This document shows positions 9,081-17,828 of a DNA stretch of 64,000 bases, piece after piece. The DNA is from Acetobacteraceae bacterium (GTDB lineage Bacteria; Pseudomonadota; Alphaproteobacteria; Zavarziniales; Zavarziniaceae), in the NCBI GenBank assembly GCA_947379865.1, contig CANCOY010000001.1, forward strand, positions 1 through 64,000, read 5' to 3'. The stretch's first letter is position 1. Each line of letters opens with the position of its first letter. The translations under genes were made by a program, and so were the position numbers. A model generated the notes under the pieces. That model was not told where the DNA came from. It made no database searches and worked only from the letters and a program-made list of their open reading frames with translations.

Positions 9081-10484
9081 CTAGCGCAGGCCGGGGAAAC
9101 CGCCCCCACCCCTGCCGCCACCGCCCATGCCACCGCCGCCACCCCCAAAGGGGAAGCCGCCGCGCATCATGCCCTTCTGGCCCAGCTTGCCCATGCGCTT
9201 CATCATGTCGGCCATCTGCTGGTGCTGCTTCAGCAGGCGGTTGACGTCCTGAACGCTGGTGCCCGAGCCCTTGGCAATGCGCACCTTGCGCTTTGCCGCG
9301 ATAATCTTGGGGTTACGCCGCTCTTCGCGGGTCATGGAGGAGATGATCGCTTCCTGGCGCTTGATCACCTTCTCGTCGATATTGGCCTTGGCGATCTGGT
9401 CCTTGATCTTGGCGACGCCCGGCAGCATGGAGAGCACGCCCTGCATGCCACCCATCTTGCGCATCTGCTTGAGCTGCTGCGCCAGATCGTCGAGATCGAA
9501 ATTTCCCTTGGCGACCTTGGCCGCCAGCTTTTCGGCTTCCTGGCGGTCAACGGTTTCGGCCGCCTTTTCCACCAGGCTGACGATGTCGCCCATGCCCAGG
9601 ATACGGCCGGCGATACGCTCGGGATGGAACGGCTCAAGCGCGTCGATCTTCTCGCCCGTGCCCATGAGCTTGATGGGCACGCCGGTGATGGCGCGCATGG
9701 AAAGCGCAGCACCGCCGCGCCCGTCGCCATCAACCCGGGTCAGCACGATGCCCGTCAGGCCGATGCGCTCGTGGAACTGCTGCGCCACATTGACGGCGTC
9801 CTGGCCGGTCAGGCTGTCGGCCACCAACAGGGTCTCGACCGGGCCGACGGCATCGCGCACGGCGACCACCTCGGCCATCAGGGCCTCGTCCACATGCATG
9901 CGGCCGGCGGTATCCAGCATCACCACGTCAAAGCCCTGGAGGCGGGCGGCATTGAGGGCGCGCCTGGCGATCTCCACCGGCATCTGGCCTTCGACCACCG
10001 GCAGGGTGGCGATGCCCGCCATCTCGCCCAGCACGCGCAGCTGCTCCTGTGCGGCGGGGCGGCGCACGTCGAGGGAGGCCATCAGAACCTTCTTGCGGTC
10101 CTTCTGGGTCAGGCGCAGGGCGATCTTGGCGGTGGAAGTAGTCTTGCCCGAGCCCTGCAGGCCGACCATCAGGATCGGCACCGGCGGCGCGGCGTTCAGG
10201 TCGATCTCGACCGCACCTTCGCCACCCAGCTTGGCAATCAGGGCATCATTGACGATCTTGATGACCATCTGGCCGGGGCTGACCGAACGGATCACCTCCT
10301 GGCCAACAGCCTCTTCCTTCACCGTGTTGATGAAGTCCTTCACCACCGGCAGGGCGACGTCGGCTTCCAGCAGGGCGACGCGGACTTCGCGCAGGGCCTC
10401 CACCACGTCGGAATCGGTCAACGCCCCGCGCTTGCGCAGGCGGGCGAAGACATCTCCGAGGCGGTCTGACAGGCTCTCGAACAT
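9081..10484 (-). CDS. ffh: Signal recognition particle GTPase Ffh
   Basis: This 467-residue protein binds SRP RNA and signal sequences of nascent membrane proteins and docks with FtsY, also encoded here (14923-15897). The N and G domains occupy about residues 1-295, with P-loop [31 protein letters not shown] and [13 protein letters not shown]. The Met-rich M domain follows ([17 protein letters not shown]). The last 30 residues are an unusual Gly-rich tail. It heads the ffh-rpsP-rimM-trmD-rplS run on minus. Confidence 0.97.
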   Translation of the reverse strand: MFESLSDRLGDVFARLRKRGALTDSDVVEALREVRVALLEADVALPVVKDFINTVKEEAVGQEVIRSVSPGQMVIKIVNDALIAKLGGEGAVEIDLNAAPPVPILMVGLQGSGKTTSTAKIALRLTQKDRKKVLMASLDVRRPAAQEQLRVLGEMAGIATLPVVEGQMPVEIARRALNAARLQGFDVVMLDTAGRMHVDEALMAEVVAVRDAVGPVETLLVADSLTGQDAVNVAQQFHERIGLTGIVLTRVDGDGRGGAALSMRAITGVPIKLMGTGEKIDALEPFHPERIAGRILGMGDIVSLVEKAAETVDRQEAEKLAAKVAKGNFDLDDLAQQLKQMRKMGGMQGVLSMLPGVAKIKDQIAKANIDEKVIKRQEAIISSMTREERRNPKIIAAKRKVRIAKGSGTSVQDVNRLLKQHQQMADMMKRMGKLGQKGMMRGGFPFGGGGGGMGGGGRGGGGFPGLR

Positions 10485-10656
10485 CGCGCTCTCAACTCTG
10501 TCCCGGGGCAGACCCGGGAAACGACACCAACGCCTTTAACCAACACGTATCGCGCCAGTGGGCGAAAATCGCTGACTGGCGGGCGCCCTCGGGCGCGGAC
10601 GAACGTCTTGGACGGCGTCTTGAAGGAGGCTTTCTAGTCCTGCAGGGGGGGACGCG

Positions 10657-12408
10657 TCAAGAGCGGCGACCCGAAGGGGAGGGTGTGGCGCTGGAGCCAC
10701 CCCGGTTCATGGGGGCTGTCCGGCGGATGACAGAGGGCGCCACCTTGGGCGGGGCCGAAGGGAGTTCTGCCGCCGGCGTGCCAAACAGCCAGCCCTGACC
10801 ATAGTCGACCCCCATGCCCTCAAGCAGGGCCGCCTGGTCCTCGGTCTCGATCATTTCGGCCACGGTCTTGATGCCCAGCTCAAGGCAGAGGCCGGTCATG
10901 CTGCGCATGATGGCACGATCCCGCTTGTCCTCCAGCGCCCGCTTCACATAGGCGCCGTCGATCTTCACGAAGTCCACCGGCAGCGCCTGCAGATAGGGAA
11001 AGGACGAGGCGCCGGCACCAAAATCGTCGAGGCAGACCTCGTGCCCCGCCTCTTTCAGATGACGGACAAAGACCGCCGCCCCGTCAAGATCTTCGATCTT
11101 GGTGGATTCGGTGATCTCGAAGGCCATCTGCCGCCGCCCGGAGGGATAGCTGGCAAGCAGATTGTCCAGCGCTGCAACAAATACCTGGCTGGCGATGCTG
11201 CCGCCAGAGAGATTGACCGCCACCAGCACGGGCGGTGCCCCGGCCTTGCGCGCCTCCAGCGTTTTCAGCACCCGCTCCACCACCGCCAGATCGAATTCCT
11301 CGACGATCTGCGTGTCTTCGGCAAAGCGGATGGTCTCGAACGGGGAATCCGTGCCTTCCAGCCGCGCCAGCGCCTCCCAATGGTGGGTCTGTCGGTCGCG
11401 CAGGCTCAGGATGGGCTGATAGGCCATGCGAAAGGATTGGGTCACCACGATCTGGCGGAACGAGTTGATCCGCTGGACCGTGTCGGCCAGCAGCAGCTTC
11501 AGGCTGTCCATGCCCGACGTCATCTCGAAATTGTTCGCACCCGACTTGGCAAAGCGCGCCATGGCATAGTTCAGCGCCTTGGCGCCGTCTTCGGCGCTCA
11601 TGTCGCCCATGTTCATGTCGAGGGTGCGCTTTTCGACGGTGAGGCCAACACCATTGGGATCAACCGCCCGGCCCAGGCCCTCGACGGCGGCGCGCAGCTT
11701 ATCGGGGTCCGTGCCGGCCCCATGCACCACACCCAGCCTGCCCGGCCCCACTTCACCCACGGCGGAGCCAACGGGGGCGTGCAGGCGCAGGGTGGTGCCG
11801 ATGTCCTTCATCAGGGCCTCGGACGCTTCGGGACCAATGCGCCCGGCCAGTTCGTCGAGGCCGCACATGTCGAGCAGGGTCAGGCGCACGTCGCTGCCCA
11901 TGGCCTTGGCCGCCTGCAGGCGGTCATTGGCGGCGGTGCGGAAATCGGCCACGGCCAGCAGGCCCTGTTCCTTGTCCTTGCGATTGGCAAGGGCAGATTC
12001 GGCATGGGCCGCCTGGGCGATGCTGATGCTGAGGTGTATCAGCCCGCCTTCCACAACCCGGCCACCACTCAGGGCAACGCCCATGTCCCGGCCGCTGGTG
12101 CGCTTCAGGAACAGGGTGGTGGGGTCCAGACGCCCGCCATCGGGCACATTGGCAAGGGCCAGTTCGATGAAGCGGCGGTCGGCATCGGCCACCAGATTGA
12201 GAAACCGGAACCCGGCCAGTTCGTTCTCCATCCGGCCGGTCAGCGCCCGGGCCGCGCCCGAGGCAAAGGTGATCACCCCCGCCGGATCCAGTTCGATCAG
12301 CAGGTCGGCCGAGGCAAAGGAAAAGGCGACAAACCGCCGGCGGTCCGCCGCAAGCTCGCGGGCGCGGGCCTTTGCCGCCTGATCCGATGGCGTGGCTACG
12401 TCAGACAT
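10657..12408 (-). CDS. GGDEF-EAL family cyclic-di-GMP signalling protein (degenerate GGDEF)
   Basis: This is a 583-residue soluble protein. Residues about 30-130 resemble a PAS sensor (LLIELDPAGVITFASGAA). A GGDEF-fold region at about 165-320 lacks the catalytic signature (VGPGRLGVVHGAG is at its place), so cyclase activity is unlikely. The EAL domain (about 330-570) keeps the active-site set: EALARLEG, the Asn of AVNLSGG, FEITES, LDDFGAGASSF, FVKIDG and the Gln of YGQGWLFG. It is therefore probably a c-di-GMP phosphodiesterase tuned by the upstream domains. It is monocistronic, divergent from dapF, with a GGAAGG ribosome-binding site. Confidence 0.85.
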   Translation of the reverse strand: MSDVATPSDQAAKARARELAADRRRFVAFSFASADLLIELDPAGVITFASGAARALTGRMENELAGFRFLNLVADADRRFIELALANVPDGGRLDPTTLFLKRTSGRDMGVALSGGRVVEGGLIHLSISIAQAAHAESALANRKDKEQGLLAVADFRTAANDRLQAAKAMGSDVRLTLLDMCGLDELAGRIGPEASEALMKDIGTTLRLHAPVGSAVGEVGPGRLGVVHGAGTDPDKLRAAVEGLGRAVDPNGVGLTVEKRTLDMNMGDMSAEDGAKALNYAMARFAKSGANNFEMTSGMDSLKLLLADTVQRINSFRQIVVTQSFRMAYQPILSLRDRQTHHWEALARLEGTDSPFETIRFAEDTQIVEEFDLAVVERVLKTLEARKAGAPPVLVAVNLSGGSIASQVFVAALDNLLASYPSGRRQMAFEITESTKIEDLDGAAVFVRHLKEAGHEVCLDDFGAGASSFPYLQALPVDFVKIDGAYVKRALEDKRDRAIMRSMTGLCLELGIKTVAEMIETEDQAALLEGMGVDYGQGWLFGTPAAELPSAPPKVAPSVIRRTAPMNRGGSSATPSPSGRRS

Positions 12409-12741
12409 GGCGGCTACCTTCCTGCCGGGCAGATTTCATTTGGCCGCTGGTGGCCAGTTGATCGGGCATGGGGGCACCCCATTGCATGCGCTCGTTCAGC
12501 GCGACGCCCGCTATTCTTGCCCTGCAAGGGTTAAGGACGCGTAAAACTGGCGACCCCGGCCGGCGTCGCACAAAAAAAGACACCCCGCCGAGCCTTGGCG
12601 GGGTGCTGTAGTGGCATGGAGTTGAAGACCTACCGTCCGCAGCAATAGTGGCGATTTGATGGCGGCGGCTTGTGAGGCTGGCGGCACCTCTTTGGCAGAC
12701 GCTGCTGGAAGAGGTGGGGGTGTTCGGCCTATATAGGCGTC
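12409..12741. other. Intergenic region between the EAL gene and dapF; possible small minus-strand transcript
   Basis: No convincing protein gene lies in these 333 bases. The right part (12606-12740) sits upstream, on the minus strand, of a strong intrinsic terminator (12572-12605), yet no known gene feeds that terminator. A 12-bp palindrome GCCTATATAGGC (12727-12738) abuts the dapF start and could carry a -10 element on either strand. A small RNA of about 120-150 nt on minus is possible but unproven; no known RNA family was recognised. Confidence 0.35.
12572..12605 (-). terminator. Intrinsic terminator on the minus strand
   Basis: CACCCCGCC (12581-12589) pairs with GGCGGGGTG (12597-12605) around a 7-base loop. 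On + it is preceded by seven A's (12572-12578), so on the minus strand the hairpin is followed by a run of U's. There is no annotated minus-strand gene between this site and dapF, which is on +. Confidence 0.75.
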
Positions 12742-13587
12742 ATGACCATGCAGCCCTTCGTCAAGATGCACGGCCTCGGCAACGATTTTGTCGTGCTCGA
12801 TGCCCGCACCAATCCCCTTGGCCTCGATGCCCGCGCCGTGCGCGCCATTGCCGACCGCAAGACCGGCGTTGGCTGTGACCAGCTGATCGCCATCGAGCCG
12901 TCTGATACGGCGGACGCCTTCATGCGCATCTGGAATGCCGACGGCGAGGAGGTGGAGGCCTGTGGCAATGCCACCCGCTGCATCGGCGCCCTGCTGATTG
13001 CCGGCGCCGGCCGCAATGACGTGACGGTGGAAACCCTCGCCGGCATCCTGACCGCCAGCGCCGCCGCCGATGGCGAGGTGGCGGTGGACATGGGGGCAAC
13101 CCGCCTGTCCGCCCTCGACATTCCGCTTGCCCGCGACCTCGATACCCTGCATGTGCCCGTCACCGTTCACGGCCAGACGCTGGATGGCGTGGCGGTGAAT
13201 GTCGGCAATCCGCACATCGTCTTTTTCGTGCCCGATGCCGAGGCCGTGGACCCGTCGCACCTTGGCCCTGCCATCGAGCATGACCCCATGTTCCCCCGCC
13301 GGGTCAATGTTTCCTTCGCCAGTGTTGGCGCCGATGGCGTGATCCGCCTGCGGGTGTGGGAGCGTGGCGTGGGCGTCACGCGCGCCTGTGGCACCGCCGC
13401 CTGCGCCAGCATCGTGGCCGCCACCCGCCGGGGCCTGGCCCAGCGCAAGGCCCAGGTGCGGCTGGATGGCGGCACCCTCGCCATGGAATGGCGTGAAGAC
13501 GGCCATGTGATGATGACCGGCCCGGTGGCGCTGAGCTTTACCGGCCTGCTGCCCGCCAATCTGCTCAGCCCCCTGCCAGAGGCCTGA
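12742..13587 (+). CDS. dapF: Diaminopimelate epimerase
   Basis: This 281-residue PLP-independent racemase converts LL- to meso-diaminopimelate for lysine and peptidoglycan. Hallmarks are PFVKMHGLGNDFVVLD at the start, the first catalytic Cys at 74 in EACGNATRC and the second at 216 in TRACGTAAC. Two in-frame ATGs (12742, 12748) are possible; neither has a strong ribosome-binding site. It leads the dapF-mtaB-ftsY-ispZ group on +, with mtaB only 4 bp behind. Upstream is a small palindrome and a minus-strand terminator. Confidence 0.96.
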   Translation: MTMQPFVKMHGLGNDFVVLDARTNPLGLDARAVRAIADRKTGVGCDQLIAIEPSDTADAFMRIWNADGEEVEACGNATRCIGALLIAGAGRNDVTVETLAGILTASAAADGEVAVDMGATRLSALDIPLARDLDTLHVPVTVHGQTLDGVAVNVGNPHIVFFVPDAEAVDPSHLGPAIEHDPMFPRRVNVSFASVGADGVIRLRVWERGVGVTRACGTAACASIVAATRRGLAQRKAQVRLDGGTLAMEWREDGHVMMTGPVALSFTGLLPANLLSPLPEA

Positions 13588-13591
13588 GGCG

Positions 13592-13627
13592 ATGCCAGAG
13601 ACGATGCCAGAGACGATGCCCGAGACG
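13592..13627 (+). repeat. 12-bp tandem repeat x3 at the mtaB start
   Basis: ATGCCAGAGACG is present at 13592-13603 and 13604-13615, and with one change (ATGCCCGAGACG) at 13616-13627. Each copy offers an in-frame ATG, so three starts are possible four codons apart. Confidence 0.9.
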
Positions 13628-14926
13628 ACAAAGGGGCGCGAGGCTGGCCCGGGCCCGGAGATCCTTACCTTTGGCTGTCGTCTGAACATCTATGAGTCCG
13701 AGGTCATGCGCCGCCATGCCGGGGCGGGCGGCGAGGCCGAGCGGCTGGTGATCGTCAACACCTGCGCCGTGACCGCCGAGGCCGTGCGCCAGGCCGGCCA
13801 GGCCATTCGCAAGGCCCGGCGCGAGCGCCCCGATGCCCGCATCATTGTTACCGGCTGCGCCGCCCAGATCGAGCCCGAGCGCTTTGCCGCCATGCCCGAG
13901 GTGGACCAGGTGCTGGGCAATGCCGAAAAACTGCTGGCCGCAAGCTTTGCCCCCGCCCCGGCAGCCGACTTTGGCATCGCCTCCGACGAACGGGTGCGCG
14001 TGGGCGACATCATGAGCGTGCACGAGACCGCCGGCCATCTGGTGGAGGGTTTCGAGAGCCGGGCGCGCGCCTTCCTGCAGGTGCAGAACGGCTGCGACCA
14101 TCGCTGCACCTTCTGCATCATTCCCTTTGGCCGTGGCCCCTCGCGCAGCGTGCCCATGGGGGCGATCACCGAACAGGCCCGGGCGCTGGTGGCAGCGGGA
14201 CACCGGGAACTCGTGCTGTCCGGGGTTGACCTCACCTCTTATGGCCATGACCTGCCCGGCCGCCCAGCGCTGGGCGACCTCACCCGCCGCCTGCTGGAGG
14301 CGGTGCCGGAACTGCCGCGCCTGCGCCTGTCTTCCCTTGATGCGGTGGAGGCCGACCCGGCCTTGTTCCGCCTGATCGAGACGGAGCCGCGCCTGATGCC
14401 CCACCTCCACCTCAGCCTGCAGGCCGGCGACGATCTGGTGCTGAAGCGCATGAAGCGCCGCCATCTGCGGGCCGATGCCGTGGCCTTTGCCGCCCGGGTC
14501 CGCGAAGCCCGGCCCGATGTGGCCCTGGGCGCTGACTTCATTACCGGCTTTCCCACCGAGACCGAGGCCATGTTCCGCCGCACCCTCGACCTGGTTGAGG
14601 AATGCGGCCTCGTCTGGCTGCACGTCTTCCCCTATTCACCGCGCCCGGGAACGCCGGCCGCCCGCATGCCCCAGGTGCCGGGCGACATCGCCCGCGACCG
14701 CGCCCGCCGCCTGCGCAGCGCCGGCACCGCAGCACTTGCTCGTTTTCTCGACACCGAGGTGGGCATGGTGCGTGACGTGCTGGTGGAACGCACCGGCGAG
14801 GGGCGCACGCCGCAGTTTGCCCCGGTCAGCCTGACCGGTCCGGCGGCAAGCCTGCCCCCAGGCAGCATTCTTGCCGCCCGCATCACCGCCGCCAGCGATG
14901 GGCGCCTTGTGGCGGAGGCCGCATGA
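13592..14926 (+). CDS. mtaB: tRNA t6A37 methylthiotransferase MtaB-type
   Basis: This 444-residue radical-SAM enzyme adds a methylthio group to t6A37 of tRNAs reading ANN codons. The N-terminal cluster domain has FGCRLNIYESEV, NTCAV and TGCAAQ; the radical-SAM cluster is CDHRCTFCIIPFGRG; a TRAM-like domain ends the protein. The N-terminus repeats MPET three times because the first 36 bases are a 12-bp triplication with three possible ATG starts (13592, 13604, 13616). The last four bases overlap ftsY (ATGA). MiaB is the main alternative, but the motif spacing and neighbours favour MtaB. Confidence 0.92.
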   Translation: MPETMPETMPETTKGREAGPGPEILTFGCRLNIYESEVMRRHAGAGGEAERLVIVNTCAVTAEAVRQAGQAIRKARRERPDARIIVTGCAAQIEPERFAAMPEVDQVLGNAEKLLAASFAPAPAADFGIASDERVRVGDIMSVHETAGHLVEGFESRARAFLQVQNGCDHRCTFCIIPFGRGPSRSVPMGAITEQARALVAAGHRELVLSGVDLTSYGHDLPGRPALGDLTRRLLEAVPELPRLRLSSLDAVEADPALFRLIETEPRLMPHLHLSLQAGDDLVLKRMKRRHLRADAVAFAARVREARPDVALGADFITGFPTETEAMFRRTLDLVEECGLVWLHVFPYSPRPGTPAARMPQVPGDIARDRARRLRSAGTAALARFLDTEVGMVRDVLVERTGEGRTPQFAPVSLTGPAASLPPGSILAARITAASDGRLVAEAA

Positions 14927-15897
14927 CAGACGGGCCCGACGACAAGGAGAAATCCGCAAAGGGCGGCTGGCTGCGCCGCCTGCGCGAGGGTCTGAGCCGC
15001 TCCACCGGCGTCCTGACCGAAAGCATTGGCAGCATCTTCACCAAGCGCCGCCTCGACAATGAGGCGCTGGATGAGCTTGAGGAGGTGCTGATCCGCGCCG
15101 ACCTGGGTGTGCGGGTTGCCGGTCGCATCAGGGCGGCGGTGGCCAAGGGCCGCTTTGACCGGGAAATCAGCGCCGAGGAAATCCGCGAGGCTCTGGCCCA
15201 GGAACTGGCCGTGATCCTGGCGCCGGTGGCACAGCCCCTGGACCCCGACGGGGCAGGCGCCACCAGCCCCCGGGTGATCCTGTTCGTCGGGGTGAACGGC
15301 GCCGGCAAGACGACCACCATCGGCAAACTCGCGCGCCTTTTGGCAGGACAGGGCAAGCGGGTGATGATCGCGGCGGGCGACACCTTCCGCGCCGCCGCCG
15401 TGGAACAGCTGCAGGTCTGGGGCGAGCGGGCCGGTGTGCCCGTGGTTACCGGCAAGGTGGGCGCAGACGCCGCCGGCCTTGCCTTCGAGGCGCTGGAACG
15501 GGCCCGGGCCGAGGGCTTTGCCGTGCTGCTGATCGACACCGCCGGCCGCCTGCAGAACAAGGAAGGCCTGATGTCGGAACTGGCCAAGATCCGCCGGGTG
15601 CTGGCCAAACTCGACCCCGCCGCCCCGCACGAGACCCTGCTTGTGCTGGACGCCACCACCGGCCAGAACGCCCTGTCCCAGGTCGAGGTCTTTGGCGAGA
15701 TTGCCAAGGTTACAGGCCTGGTGATGACCAAGCTGGATGGCACGGCGCGCGGTGGCGTGCTGGTGGCGATTGCCGAGCGCTTTGGCCTGCCCATCCGCAT
15801 GATCGGCGTCGGCGAAGGGGTTGAGGACCTGCAGGATTTTGATGCCCTCGCCTTTGCCCGGGCGCTGGCCGGCAGTGCGGCGCGGAGCGAGGCATGA
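14923..15897 (+). CDS. ftsY: Signal recognition particle receptor FtsY
   Basis: FtsY is the membrane-associated SRP receptor GTPase that receives ribosome-SRP complexes formed with Ffh. This 324-residue copy is essentially the NG core with a short charged N-terminus and no long acidic A domain. Motifs are the P-loop GVNGAGKTTTIGKLA, AGDTFRAAAVEQL, DTAGRLQ and TKLDGTARGGVLV. The start overlaps the end of mtaB and its stop overlaps the ispZ start (both ATGA), so the three are probably translationally coupled. Confidence 0.97.
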   Translation: MTDGPDDKEKSAKGGWLRRLREGLSRSTGVLTESIGSIFTKRRLDNEALDELEEVLIRADLGVRVAGRIRAAVAKGRFDREISAEEIREALAQELAVILAPVAQPLDPDGAGATSPRVILFVGVNGAGKTTTIGKLARLLAGQGKRVMIAAGDTFRAAAVEQLQVWGERAGVPVVTGKVGADAAGLAFEALERARAEGFAVLLIDTAGRLQNKEGLMSELAKIRRVLAKLDPAAPHETLLVLDATTGQNALSQVEVFGEIAKVTGLVMTKLDGTARGGVLVAIAERFGLPIRMIGVGEGVEDLQDFDALAFARALAGSAARSEA

Positions 15898-16454
15898 AGC
15901 CCCTGGTACGCCTTGCTATCGAGGCTGGCCCGCTGGCCGTCTTCATGATCGCCAATGGCCGCTTTGGTCTTTATGTCGGCACCGGAATATTCATGGTGGC
16001 GACCCTCGCCAGCCTTCTGGCCGCCTGGCTGATCGAACGGCGCCTGCCGCTGGTGCCACTGGCCACGGGCGCCTTTGTGCTGATCTTTGGGGGGCTGACG
16101 CTGGCCCTGCACGACGACTTCTTCATCAAGGTAAAGCCCACCATCGTGAACGGCCTGTTTGCCGTTCTGCTGGCCGGTGGCATGCTGAAGGGCCGTTCTT
16201 TGCTCAAGCCCGTGTTCGGCGCCATGCTGACCCTTGATCCGCAAGGCTGGCGGCTGCTGACCTGGCGCTGGGCCGGATTTTTCCTTGTGCTGGCTGCCCT
16301 CAACGAAGCCGTCTGGCGGACCCAGACGACGGACGCCTGGATCGCCTGGAAGCTGTTCGGGGCCATGCCCCTGACCATTATCTTCAGCCTGCTGCAGGTG
16401 CCGCTGATCCGGCGGCACATGCCGGCAGAAGCCGGCAACGACACCGCCGGCTGA
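15894..16454 (+). CDS. ispZ: Inner membrane septation protein A (YciB/IspZ family)
   Basis: This 186-residue polytopic inner-membrane protein has about five hydrophobic segments. Family features include IEAGPLAVFMIANGRFGLYV near the start, the FIKVKPTIVNGLFA segment, and WRLLTWRWAGFFL with LNEAVWRTQTTDAW. Homologues affect envelope integrity and division-related cell shape, with no catalytic role known. It is coupled to ftsY by a four-base overlap. Its stop lies in a 14-bp palindrome shared with the convergent Nudix gene. Confidence 0.9.
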   Translation: MKPLVRLAIEAGPLAVFMIANGRFGLYVGTGIFMVATLASLLAAWLIERRLPLVPLATGAFVLIFGGLTLALHDDFFIKVKPTIVNGLFAVLLAGGMLKGRSLLKPVFGAMLTLDPQGWRLLTWRWAGFFLVLAALNEAVWRTQTTDAWIAWKLFGAMPLTIIFSLLQVPLIRRHMPAEAGNDTAG

Positions 16455-16464
16455 GGCGCCTCAG
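16451..16464. repeat. 14-bp palindrome holding both convergent stop codons
   Basis: CTGAGGCGCCTCAG is a perfect palindrome. It contains the TGA of ispZ (16452-16454, +) and the TGA of the Nudix gene (16461-16463, -). It may help terminate from both directions, but the stem is short. Confidence 0.5.
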
Positions 16465-17036
16465 TCCTCCTTGAACGCCACGCCGCGCATGCTGTCGCCC
16501 ACCTCGCCCGCCGGGTTGGTGAACGGGGCAAAATCCGTCTGCCCCATGACGGCGCGATGGTTCTGCAGGGCCCAGAGCACTGTGGGGAAGGCAATGTCGT
16601 CCCAGGGAATTTCATCCCAGTCGAACAGCGCCACCTCAAGGCTCTCCTCGCCCACCCCGAACACGGGTTCGGCCAGGGTCGCGCGATAGATCAGCTGCAC
16701 CTGGCTGAGACGCGGGATGTTGTAGACGGCCAGCAGCCGGTCGAGGGTGATTTCGGCCAGCGCTTCTTCGCGTGCCTCGCGGCGGGCACCATCCTCGGTT
16801 GTCTCGTGTTCCTCGAGATACCCGGCGGGTAGCGTCCAGAAGCCCTTGCGCGGGTTGATGGCGCGGCGGCAGAGCAGAATCTTCGCGCCAAAGGTGCACA
16901 CTGCGCCGACCACAACCTTTGGGTTCACATAGTCGATCCAGCCACAGCTGTCACAGACCATCCGTTCACGGCTATCGCCGTCGGGAAGCCGTTTGCTGAA
17001 GGCATGACGTGTGACGTCATCTGATGAATTCGCCAT
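16461..17036 (-). CDS. Nudix hydrolase with N-terminal zinc-ribbon-like motif
   Basis: This is a 191-residue protein. A partial zinc ribbon is suggested by MVCDSCGWIDYVNPKVVVGAVC (Cys pair, then Cys). The Nudix box GYLEEHETTEDGARREAREE follows, with REAREE intact but the usual final Gly replaced by Leu. Such proteins hydrolyse nucleotide-sugar or dinucleotide pyrophosphates, often NADH- or ADP-ribose-like, with Mg2+. The exact substrate is not readable. It is monocistronic, converging on ispZ, and divergent from marR across an AT-rich 143-bp gap that probably holds promoters for both. Confidence 0.85.
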   Translation of the reverse strand: MANSSDDVTRHAFSKRLPDGDSRERMVCDSCGWIDYVNPKVVVGAVCTFGAKILLCRRAINPRKGFWTLPAGYLEEHETTEDGARREAREEALAEITLDRLLAVYNIPRLSQVQLIYRATLAEPVFGVGEESLEVALFDWDEIPWDDIAFPTVLWALQNHRAVMGQTDFAPFTNPAGEVGDSMRGVAFKED

Positions 17037-17116
17037 GATCTTTAAATTCCCTTCACTGATTTTACTGATGATAACTACTGATTAATGAATCTATACCGAC
17101 GTATGCAATTTTTCTG

Positions 17117-17145
17117 CTTACATCGGATCGGAGAATCGCTATAGT
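17117..17145 (+). promoter_or_regulatory. Sigma70-like promoter for marR
   Basis: CTTACA (17117-17122) and TATAGT (17140-17145) are separated by 17 bp. The predicted transcription start falls at or just before the palindrome at 17152-17166. The surrounding 17040-17150 region is markedly AT-rich for this window. Confidence 0.55.
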
Positions 17146-17151
17146 CTGCCC

Positions 17152-17166
17152 ACATGATTTTCATGT
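17152..17166. promoter_or_regulatory. Palindromic operator candidate for MarR
   Basis: ACATGA-TTT-TCATGT is a perfect inverted repeat located at the predicted transcription start, 13 bp before the marR ATG. MarR proteins bind palindromes of about this size and often repress their own gene, so autoregulation is a reasonable inference. Confidence 0.5.
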
Positions 17167-17179
17167 TGGAGCCAAACAA

Positions 17180-17686
17180 ATGTCCATCGCTTCTGCACCG
17201 GGCCCGGAAACCGCCGAGCTCTCAGTATTTGTCAGCCACCTCGTTCGCCGCAGCCAGCAGCGTGCGGTTGATCTTTTCGCCAAGGCCGTGGGCACCGACG
17301 GTCTGACGCACCAGCAGTTCATTCTTCTGCTTGCGGTCGATCAGAACCCGGGCACCACCCAGACCCGTCTTGTACAGGTTACCGGTATTGATCGCAGCAC
17401 GCTGACGGACATGATTGGTCGCCTCGGCGCCCGTGGCTATCTGAAGCGCAAGACGGCGATGCACGACAAGCGCGCGAATGAAGTGTCGATCACGGCAAAG
17501 GGCCGCAAGGCGCTGCAGGCCGCGATGCCCGCCGCCGTTGCCGCCGACCAGGCCTTTATCCAGGATCTGCCGACGGCCAAGCGCTCTGCTTTTGTCGATG
17601 CCCTGAAGTCGCTCAGCAGCGTGACCGAGGTTGAGCCTGAGGCCCCGGCCCGTCCGCGCCGCCGCCGCACCGCCCGCGTCAGCTAA
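17180..17686 (+). CDS. MarR-family transcriptional regulator
   Basis: This is a 168-residue winged-helix regulator. The N-terminal helices (SQQRAVDLFAKAVGTDGL) lead into a DNA-binding domain with GTTQTRLVQVTGIDRSTLTD (recognition helix) and the wing LKRKTAMHDKRANEVSITAKG. The C-terminal tail RPRRRRTARVS is strongly basic. MarR proteins are dimers released by small ligands, often aromatic acids or oxidants; no ligand can be assigned. A good promoter and an overlapping palindrome precede it, suggesting self-repression. The divergent Nudix gene may be co-regulated. Confidence 0.88.
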   Translation: MSIASAPGPETAELSVFVSHLVRRSQQRAVDLFAKAVGTDGLTHQQFILLLAVDQNPGTTQTRLVQVTGIDRSTLTDMIGRLGARGYLKRKTAMHDKRANEVSITAKGRKALQAAMPAAVAADQAFIQDLPTAKRSAFVDALKSLSSVTEVEPEAPARPRRRRTARVS

Positions 17687-17795
17687 GACACGGCACAAGG
17701 CTGCGGCCACGGCAGAGCCTTCCTTTTCAGGAGCAGGGCTTGTCGGGGTCTTGTCTTGGGGAAGAGGGCCGGTACGCCGGCCTAGCAATCTGCCG

Positions 17796-17818
17796 GCGGC
17801 CCCCCGCGCGGGGGCCGC
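17796..17818. terminator. GC-rich hairpin after marR
   Basis: GCGGCCCCC (17796-17804) pairs with GGGGGCCGC (17810-17818) around 5 bases, between marR (+) and a minus-strand small gene. The very stable 9-bp stem has no U-tract, so terminator function in either direction is only likely. Confidence 0.45.
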
Positions 17819-17828
17819 GGGCGGCTGG

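Noticed and set aside
12606..12740. SRP RNA (ffs) on minus
   Set aside because: The conserved GGUCAGGUCCGGAAGG-type apical motif is absent, although ffh is nearby.
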